From positions 124,001-188,000 of the forward strand of contig JADJPY010000002.1 of assembly GCA_016713005.1 (NCBI GenBank): DNA of 64,000 bases. Reading direction: 5' to 3'. The translations under genes were made by a program, and so were the position numbers. Source of the stretch: Ramlibacter sp. GTDB lineage: Bacteria > Pseudomonadota > Gammaproteobacteria > Burkholderiales > Burkholderiaceae_C. The notes under the pieces were generated by a model that saw nothing but the letters and a program-made list of their open reading frames with translations, made no database searches and had not been told where the DNA came from. Shown piece after piece: positions 58,502 through 64,000 of this stretch; position 1 is the stretch's first letter; each line of letters opens with the position of its first letter.

Positions 58502-60631
58502 ATGCCAGAAATCGTTGAAGTCATACCGGAAACGCAAGTCGGCGAATTCGTCCGCTTTGCGGATTCGCCGTTCGAGCTGTTCCAGCCCTATCCGCCTGCC
58601 GGAGACCAGCCAGAGGCGATCGAGCAACTGGTTGCAGGCGTGCGGGATGGCGAAGTGTTCCAGACGCTGCTGGGCGTGACGGGCTCCGGCAAGACCTTCA
58701 CCATGGCCAATGTGATCGCCCGCCTGGGCCGCCCGGCGATCGTGTTTGCGCCCAACAAGACGCTGGCGGCGCAGCTGTACAGCGAATTCCGGGAATTCTT
58801 CCCGCGCAACGCGGTCGAGTACTTCGTGAGTTACTACGACTACTACCAGCCCGAAGCCTACGTGCCGCAGCGCGACCTCTTCATTGAAAAGGACAGCGCG
58901 ATCAACGAGCACATCGAGCAGATGCGCCTGAGCTGTACCAAGAGCATCCTGGAGCGGCGGGACGTTGTGATCGTGGCCACGGTGTCCGCCATCTACGGCA
59001 TTGGTGAGCCCGAGAGCTACCACCGCATGGTGATGACCCTGCGAACGGGCGACAAGCTGGGGCAGCGCGACGTGATCGCCCAGCTGATCCGGATGCAATA
59101 CCAGCGCAATGACCAGGAGTTCACGCGCGGAAAATTCCGGGTCCGCGGCGAAACAATCGACGTGTTCCCCGCCGAGCACAGCGAGCTGGCCATCCGCATT
59201 GACCTGTTCGATGACGAGATTGAGTCCCTGCAGCTTTTTGACCCACTGACGGGACGCGTTCGCCAGAAGATCCCGCGCTTCACGGTGTACCCCAGCAGCC
59301 ACTACGTCACGCCACGCGACAAGGTACTGGCCGCAGTGGAGACGATCAAGCTGGAGCTGGACCAGCGCCTCAAGGAGCTGGTTGGCATGGGCAAGCTGGT
59401 CGAGGCGCAGCGGCTGGAGCAGCGCACGCGGTTTGACCTGGAGATGCTGAGTGAGGTGGGGCATTGCAAGGGGATCGAGAACTACACGCGACACCTGTCG
59501 GGCGCCGCCCCCGGAGAGCCCCCAAGCACCCTGACCGATTACCTGCCCAAGGATTCGATCATGTTCCTGGACGAGAGCCACCAGATGGTTGGGCAGCTGG
59601 GTGGCATGTACAACGGCGACCGCGCGCGCAAGACCACGCTGGTGGAGTACGGTTTTCGCCTTCCCAGTGCGCTGGACAACCGGCCATTGAAGCTCGAGGA
59701 GTTCGAGCAGCGCATCCGCCAGTGCGTCTTTGTCTCCGCCACACCGGCCGCGTATGAGCAACAGCACGCCGGGCAGGTGGTGGAGCAGCTGGTGCGCCCC
59801 ACCGGGCTGGTGGATCCGCAAGTCGAGGTACGCCCCGCCACCCACCAGGTGGACGATGTGCTCCAGGAAATCCGCATCCGCGTGGACAAGCACGAGCGCG
59901 TGCTCATCACCACGCTGACCAAGCGCATGGCTGAGCAGCTGACCGACTACCTGAACGACAACGGCGTCAAGGTGCGCTACCTGCACAGCGATGTGGACAC
60001 CGTAGAGCGCGTGGAAATCCTGCGTGACCTGCGACTGGGCACCTTTGACGTGCTGGTGGGCATCAACCTCCTGCGCGAAGGACTGGACATCCCCGAGGTG
60101 TCGCTGGTGGCCATCCTGGACGCGGACAAGGAGGGTTTCCTGCGTTCGGAGCGCTCGCTTATCCAGACCATCGGCCGGGCGGCCCGCAACCTGAGCGGCC
60201 GGGCCATCCTGTATGCCGACAGGATCACCGACTCGATGGAGCGCGCCATTGGCGAGACCAATCGTCGGCGGGCCCGGCAGGTGTCCTACAACGAGCTTCA
60301 CGGCATTACCCCGCGCAGCATCGTCAAGAAAGTCCGCGACCTGATCGACGGCGTCTACAGCGAAAAGGCCGGCAAGGAAGCCGAGCGGCTGGAGTTGCAG
60401 CGCGCGCAGGTGGACGACATGTCCGAAAAGGACATTTCCCGTGAGATCAAGCGGCTCGAAAAGCTCATGCTTGAGCACGCCCGCAACCTGGAGTTCGAGA
60501 AGGCGGCCCATGTGCGGGACCAGCTGACCCTGCTCAAGCAGCAGGCATTTGGAGCACCCGGCGCGGACAACATCGTGTCCATTGAGGGGGCCGGCGGGCT
60601 TGACGCCGGGCGCCCGGGAACCATTTTGTGA
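58502..60631 (+). CDS. uvrB: Excinuclease ABC subunit B
   Basis: A 709-aa nucleotide-excision-repair helicase-like subunit. Walker A is GVTGSGKT (58-65); the beta-hairpin is YYDYYQPEAYVP (about 115-126); the DEAD-like box is LDESHQ; domain VI is TIGRAARN; and the UVR UvrC-interaction motif is near the C-terminus (EKDISREIKRLEKLMLEHARNLEFEKAA region). The start ATG 58502 fits the conserved start; the open frame upstream is in the promoter region. Downstream lies the isc operon after a 191-base leader. Confidence 0.96.
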   Translation: MPEIVEVIPETQVGEFVRFADSPFELFQPYPPAGDQPEAIEQLVAGVRDGEVFQTLLGVTGSGKTFTMANVIARLGRPAIVFAPNKTLAAQLYSEFREFFPRNAVEYFVSYYDYYQPEAYVPQRDLFIEKDSAINEHIEQMRLSCTKSILERRDVVIVATVSAIYGIGEPESYHRMVMTLRTGDKLGQRDVIAQLIRMQYQRNDQEFTRGKFRVRGETIDVFPAEHSELAIRIDLFDDEIESLQLFDPLTGRVRQKIPRFTVYPSSHYVTPRDKVLAAVETIKLELDQRLKELVGMGKLVEAQRLEQRTRFDLEMLSEVGHCKGIENYTRHLSGAAPGEPPSTLTDYLPKDSIMFLDESHQMVGQLGGMYNGDRARKTTLVEYGFRLPSALDNRPLKLEEFEQRIRQCVFVSATPAAYEQQHAGQVVEQLVRPTGLVDPQVEVRPATHQVDDVLQEIRIRVDKHERVLITTLTKRMAEQLTDYLNDNGVKVRYLHSDVDTVERVEILRDLRLGTFDVLVGINLLREGLDIPEVSLVAILDADKEGFLRSERSLIQTIGRAARNLSGRAILYADRITDSMERAIGETNRRRARQVSYNELHGITPRSIVKKVRDLIDGVYSEKAGKEAERLELQRAQVDDMSEKDISREIKRLEKLMLEHARNLEFEKAAHVRDQLTLLKQQAFGAPGADNIVSIEGAGGLDAGRPGTIL

Positions 60632-60674
60632 CTGGCCGGTCTACTTACCTGAGTGAAACAATGGGTTTTGCGGT

Positions 60675-60699
60675 ATACTTGACGGAAACAGTCAAGAAC
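60675..60699. promoter_or_regulatory. IscR type 1 site overlapping the isc promoter
   Basis: Starts ATACTTGACGGAAACAGTCA and ends AGAAC, matching the E. coli type 1 consensus (ATASYYGACT...AGTCRRSTAT) at most defined positions. A -10-like TATACT (60674-60679) overlaps it. [2Fe-2S]-IscR bound here would repress its own operon. Confidence 0.8.
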
Positions 60700-60709
60700 A
60701 GCCGAAGAA

Positions 60710-60727
60710 GTCCGTCAAACGACGGAC
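60710..60727 (+). promoter_or_regulatory. Hairpin in the iscR leader
   Basis: GTCCGTC-AAAC-GACGGAC is a perfect seven-pair stem with a tetraloop, 96 bases upstream of the iscR ATG. It has no following T run, so it is not a standard terminator. It may stabilise the mRNA or be an attenuation element. Confidence 0.5.
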
Positions 60728-60822
60728 AGGGAGCCCGGGAATCGGGTTACACGGGCGGAGACGGACCCGGCCAGCAGGGCTGGCGGGATGATTGATCAGG
60801 CACGGGCAACAAGGAGTTTGCG

Positions 60823-61359
60823 ATGCGTCTCACGACCAAAGGCCGCTTTGCGGTGACAGCGATGATTGACCTGGCGTTGCGCCAGAACAGTGGCCCGGTG
60901 ACCCTCGCGGCCATCAGCCAGCGGCAGCACATCTCGCTGTCCTACCTGGAGCAGCTGTTTGGCAAGCTGCGCCGGCACGAACTCGTGGAGTCCACCCGCG
61001 GCCCGGGAGGCGGTTACACGCTGGCCCGCAAGGCTTCGGACATCACCGTGGCGGACATCATCGTCTCGGTGGACGAACCCATCGATGCCACGCAATGCGG
61101 CGGCAAGGAAAACTGCCATGGTGAGGGCGGCCGTTGCATGACCCACGAACTGTGGGCTGCACTGAACACGCGAATGGTCGAGTTTCTCGATTCCGTGACG
61201 CTGCAAAAGCTGGTTGAAGAGCAGCTTGCCAAGGGCGTGCAGATCGAGAACAAGCCTGCCGTGAAAAAGGCCATCTCCAGCATGCCGGTGGTCAAGCCTG
61301 TTCGTGTCAACGCACCAAACTCGGTGTTTGCTCTGGGCAACGTATTCGCCAAGTCCTGA
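60823..61359 (+). CDS. iscR: Fe-S cluster-sensing regulator of the isc operon
   Basis: A 178-aa Rrf2-family regulator. The N-terminal winged helix is MRLTTKGRFAVTAMIDLAL with ISQRQHISLSYLEQLFGKL. The [2Fe-2S] ligands are Cys92, Cys98, Cys105 and His108 (QCGGKENCHGEGGRCMTH), against Cys92/98/104 and His107 in E. coli. AAGGAG precedes ATG 60823. A type 1 site overlaps its promoter, so it represses its own operon when iron-sulfur clusters are plentiful. iscS follows after 59 bases. Confidence 0.95.
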   Translation: MRLTTKGRFAVTAMIDLALRQNSGPVTLAAISQRQHISLSYLEQLFGKLRRHELVESTRGPGGGYTLARKASDITVADIIVSVDEPIDATQCGGKENCHGEGGRCMTHELWAALNTRMVEFLDSVTLQKLVEEQLAKGVQIENKPAVKKAISSMPVVKPVRVNAPNSVFALGNVFAKS

Positions 61360-61418
61360 GTCCGCAAGCCTGTTGTCAGCCCGTCAGCCAAGTATTCCTG
61401 CCCCGGACCGAGCCAGCC

Positions 61419-62639
61419 ATGGACATGACCCCGCATTTCCCGATCTACCTGGATTACGGCGCCACGACGCCGTGTGACCCGCGCGTGGTGGACGCGATGA
61501 TCCCCTGGTTGCGGGAGCACTTCGGCAATCCGGCCTCGCGCAGCCACGCCTGGGGTTGGGAGGCGGAAGAAGCCGTCGAGAAGGCGCGTGCCGACGTGGC
61601 CGAACTGATTGGCGCGGACCCGCGGGAGATCGTCTGGACTTCCGGTGCCACCGAGTCCAACAACCTGGCCATCAAGGGTGCCGCGCACTTTTACAAGAGC
61701 AAGGGCAAGCACCTCATCACCGTCAAAACAGAGCACAAGGCCGTACTGGACACCATGCGTGAGCTGGAGCGCCAGGGTTTCGAGGTGACTTACCTCGACG
61801 TGCAGGAGGACGGGCTGCTTGATTTCGAAGTCCTCAAGGCGGCGATCCGGCCGGACACCATCCTGATCAGCGTGATGTTTGTCAACAACGAGATCGGTGT
61901 CGTGCAGGACATTCCCGCCATCGGGGCGATGTGCCGCGAGCGCGGCATCATTTTCCATGTGGACGCCGCGCAGGCAACGGGCAAGGTGGCCATCGACCTG
62001 CAGACCCTGCCGGTGGACCTGATGAGCCTGGCCTCGCACAAGACCTACGGTCCGAAGGGCATTGGTGCCCTGTATGTGCGTCGCAAGCCGCGCGTGCGGC
62101 TGGAAGCGCAGATGCACGGAGGCGGCCATGAGCGCGGCATGCGCTCTGGCACGCTGCCCACCCACCAGTGCGTGGGCATGGGTGAAGCGTTCCGGCTCGC
62201 CCGGCTGGAGATGGACAAGGACTGCGAACACGCCCGCCGCCTGCACCAGCGCCTGCTGGACGGCCTGAAGGATGTGGAGCAGGTGTACCTGAACGGGCAC
62301 GCCACGCAGCGCGTGCCGCACAACGTGAACATGAGCTTCAACTTCGTCGAAGGCGAATCGCTGATCATGGGCATCAAGGGACTTGCGGTGTCATCGGGGT
62401 CTGCCTGCACCTCGGCATCACTTGAGCCCAGCTATGTCCTGCGGGCCCTTGGCCGCAGCGACGAGCTGGCCCACAGCAGCCTGCGCATGACGATTGGCCG
62501 GTTCACGACCGAAGAGGAAATTGATTACGCCATTTCCACCATCAAGCTCAACGTCGCACGGCTGCGTGAACTGAGCCCGCTGTGGGAGATGCATCAGGAC
62601 GGCATCGACATATCCACCATCCAGTGGACCGCGCATTAG
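61419..62639 (+). CDS. iscS: Cysteine desulfurase
   Basis: A 406-aa PLP enzyme that supplies sulfur from cysteine to IscU. The PLP lysine is Lys208 (SHKTYGPKG), and the persulfide Cys330 lies in the SSGSACTSAS loop. The N-terminal YLDYGATTPCDPRVVDAM and GATESNNLAIKG blocks are typical. ATG 61419 and ATG 61425 are both close; the first is annotated. It lies between iscR and iscU in the standard order. Confidence 0.96.
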   Translation: MDMTPHFPIYLDYGATTPCDPRVVDAMIPWLREHFGNPASRSHAWGWEAEEAVEKARADVAELIGADPREIVWTSGATESNNLAIKGAAHFYKSKGKHLITVKTEHKAVLDTMRELERQGFEVTYLDVQEDGLLDFEVLKAAIRPDTILISVMFVNNEIGVVQDIPAIGAMCRERGIIFHVDAAQATGKVAIDLQTLPVDLMSLASHKTYGPKGIGALYVRRKPRVRLEAQMHGGGHERGMRSGTLPTHQCVGMGEAFRLARLEMDKDCEHARRLHQRLLDGLKDVEQVYLNGHATQRVPHNVNMSFNFVEGESLIMGIKGLAVSSGSACTSASLEPSYVLRALGRSDELAHSSLRMTIGRFTTEEEIDYAISTIKLNVARLRELSPLWEMHQDGIDISTIQWTAH

Positions 62640-62688
62640 CAATTGAACACCACCGGGGCGGTTCACGCCGCCTCCCTTGGAGAGACAC

Positions 62689-63075
62689 ATGGCTTACTCT
62701 GAAAAAGTTGTTGACCACTATGAAAACCCGCGCAACGTCGGCTCCTTTGACAAGGGCGACGACTCGGTGGGCACCGGCATGGTGGGCGCACCCGCGTGTG
62801 GCGACGTGATGAAGCTGCAGATCAAGGTGAACCCCCAGACCGGGGTGATCGAGGACGCACGCTTCAAGACCTACGGCTGCGGCTCGGCCATTGCATCCAG
62901 CTCGCTCGTGACCGAGTGGGTCAAGGGCAAGACCCTGGACGAAGCGGCAGCCCTCAGGAACAGCCAGATCGCCGAAGAACTGGCGTTGCCGCCGGTCAAG
63001 ATCCACTGCTCCATCCTGGCCGAAGACGCCATCAAGGCGGCGGTCGAAGACTACAAGAAGAAGCACACGCACTGA
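62689..63075 (+). CDS. iscU: Iron-sulfur cluster scaffold
   Basis: A 128-aa scaffold on which the [2Fe-2S] cluster is built. The three ligand Cys are in GAPACGDVMKL, KTYGCGSAIASSS and LPPVKIHCSILAEDA; the LPPVK motif is bound by HscA. GGAGAG precedes ATG 62689, and the family sequence MAYSEKVVDHYENPRNVG begins there. It is followed by iscA after 20 bases. Confidence 0.96.
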   Translation: MAYSEKVVDHYENPRNVGSFDKGDDSVGTGMVGAPACGDVMKLQIKVNPQTGVIEDARFKTYGCGSAIASSSLVTEWVKGKTLDEAAALRNSQIAEELALPPVKIHCSILAEDAIKAAVEDYKKKHTH

Positions 63076-63095
63076 GCAGAACGGGTTCGAGCAAG

Positions 63096-63419
63096 ATGGC
63101 GATCTCCCTGACAGAAGCCGCAGCGCGGCACGTCAACCGGTACCTGTCCAAACGAGGCAAGGGCGTGGGCGTGCGGCTGGGCGTCAAGACCACTGGCTGC
63201 TCGGGCCTGGCATACAAGCTTGAATACGTGGACGAGGTCGCGCCGGAAGACGTGGTCTTTGAAGACCATGGCGTCAAGGTCCTGATCGACCCGAAAAGCC
63301 TGGCCTATATCGATGGCACACAGCTGGACTTTGTGCGCGAAGGGCTCAACGAGGGCTTCAGGTTCAACAACCCCAACGAGCGCGACCGCTGCGGTTGTGG
63401 CGAGTCGTTCCGGGTGTGA
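63096..63419 (+). CDS. iscA: A-type iron-sulfur carrier
   Basis: A 107-aa HesB/IscA protein with the three conserved Cys in KTTGCSGLAY and RCGCGESF. It carries clusters or iron from IscU to apoproteins. The start is ATG 63096; only weak Shine-Dalgarno (GAGCAAG) is visible. The stop TGA overlaps the GTG of hscB by four bases, so the two are coupled. Confidence 0.95.
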   Translation: MAISLTEAAARHVNRYLSKRGKGVGVRLGVKTTGCSGLAYKLEYVDEVAPEDVVFEDHGVKVLIDPKSLAYIDGTQLDFVREGLNEGFRFNNPNERDRCGCGESFRV

Positions 63420-63934
63420 CGCTCACTTCTGACGATTTCGACCTGTTCGGCTTGCAACGTTGTTTCGCGCAGGACCGGGCGGCCATCGATGCGCGCTGGA
63501 AAGAACTTCAGCGCGAGGCGCACCCGGACAGGTTTGCGGCACAGGGCCCAGCGGCGCAGCGGGTTGCCATGCAGTGGTCGGTGCGCATCAACGAGGCCTA
63601 TCAGCGCCTGAAAGACCCGTTGCGGCGTGCCGCCTACCTGTGCGAGTTGCGCGGCGCGCCCGTCAACGCCGAGACCAATACTGCAATGCCAGCGGACTTT
63701 CTGGTGGCGCAGATGGCCTGGCGCGAGGCGCTGGATGAGGCCACCACCACAGCCGCCCTGGACACACTGGTCGGCGATGTCGATGCCGCCCGCAAGGCCG
63801 CGCTGGCGGCTATCGAACGGTTGCTGGACGTCGAGGGCGACGCCGACCGTGCCGTGCAGCAGGTGCGCGCCCTCATGTTCATCGAGCGTTTTGCCCTTGA
63901 CGTCGAAGCGCGCTTTGAGCAACTGGGACAATAG
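63416..63934 (+). CDS. hscB: Fe-S assembly co-chaperone (J-domain)
   Basis: A 172-aa co-chaperone. The N-terminal J-domain contains the invariant HPD in QREAHPDRFAAQG, and the C-terminal three-helix bundle (about 90-172) binds IscU. The start is GTG 63416, overlapping iscA; this begins the family sequence at TLTSDDFDLFGL. hscA starts four bases after its stop. Confidence 0.93.
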   Translation: MTLTSDDFDLFGLQRCFAQDRAAIDARWKELQREAHPDRFAAQGPAAQRVAMQWSVRINEAYQRLKDPLRRAAYLCELRGAPVNAETNTAMPADFLVAQMAWREALDEATTTAALDTLVGDVDAARKAALAAIERLLDVEGDADRAVQQVRALMFIERFALDVEARFEQLGQ

Positions 63935-63938
63935 AGGC

Positions 63939-64000
63939 ATGGCTTTACTGCAGATATCGGAACCCGGGCAATCGCTGGACCCGCACCAGCGCCGCATTGC
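63939..64000 (+). CDS. hscA: Fe-S assembly chaperone HscA, 5' end only
   Basis: The first 20 codons read MALLQISEPGQSLDPHQRRI, the start of the Hsp70-type chaperone HscA; the gene continues beyond the window. HscA with HscB releases the cluster from IscU in an ATP-dependent step. Its position after hscB in the isc order supports the call. Confidence 0.85.
   Translation, partial: MALLQISEPGQSLDPHQRRI

Noticed and set aside
58490..60511. 673-codon open frame antisense to uvrB
   Set aside because: Shadow frame with His/Leu/Val-rich composition; uvrB on the plus strand has all motifs.

Overview
The window is GC-rich, densely packed chromosomal DNA from a betaproteobacterium. It most likely belongs to the Burkholderiales, family Comamonadaceae. 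The reasons are a class I phaCAB operon with an intracellular phaZ, a second divergent infA, an iscRSUA-hscBA operon, the GntR-scpA-meaB-pccBA methylmalonyl-CoA cluster, and a short dispersed palindromic repeat of the kind I associate with that family (recollection, not searched). I see no rRNA or tRNA genes, integrase, transposase or CRISPR array. The genus cannot be fixed from the sequence alone.

Layout. 1-9.7 kb: SirB1-like protein, orphan ParA-type ATPase, DUF1223 protein, gshA, a degenerate GGDEF membrane protein, small cytoplasmic proteins, an SDR, a transglutaminase, and an 80-aa protein followed by a variant IF-1. 9.7-15.8 kb: a quorum-sensing and signalling island with luxR, DUF4902, luxI, a receiver-like regulator, an adenylate cyclase-FHA protein and a transmembrane Ser/Thr kinase. 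I see three copies of one lux-box-like sequence here: one before luxI and two in tandem before a 46-aa ORF. 15.8-26.2 kb: a Nudix hydrolase, an orphan TRAP binding protein, then a catabolic cluster (Rieske oxygenase, glutamine-synthetase-like ligase, ABM protein, MarR regulator, FAD oxidoreductase, gentisate-dioxygenase-like cupin, FAA hydrolase) with a zeta-GST nearby. The gene content suggests activation, hydroxylation and gentisate-type ring cleavage of an aromatic, possibly amino-aromatic, acid.

26.2-31.1 kb: pgeF and phaCAB. 31.2-32.8 kb: a stretch almost entirely of G and C that I read as a sequencing or assembly artefact. 32.9-41.2 kb: dusA, a lower-GC ankyrin-like gene between two direct repeats, a sigma factor between two DUF2892 membrane proteins, an ArsR/AHSA1 pair with visible operators, a second G-tract at 37.7-38.2 kb that cuts off a membrane protein, several small genes and a GntR regulator. 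41.3-48.6 kb: the propionyl-CoA/methylmalonyl-CoA pathway, with single-base frameshifts in both carboxylase subunits. 48.7-53.5 kb: a three-gene 2-oxoacid:ferredoxin oxidoreductase operon. 53.5-58.4 kb: lysE, an RnfB-like ferredoxin, phaZ, a DODA-type dioxygenase and an aromatic aminotransferase. 58.5-64 kb: uvrB and the isc operon, with hscA running off the window.

Three themes link the regions. (1) Carbon storage: phaCAB and phaZ share a TTGCAGTGCAA palindrome upstream, which suggests one PHA-responsive regulator. (2) Signalling: AHL quorum sensing sits directly beside cAMP and Ser/Thr-phosphorylation genes. (3) A 17-bp-core palindromic repeat occurs twelve times. Four copies lie in frame inside genes, and one of these forms a signal peptide. 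Two G-tracts, two carboxylase frameshifts and a lost phaB stop codon indicate that local sequence quality is imperfect, so broken genes here should not be taken as biology without re-sequencing.
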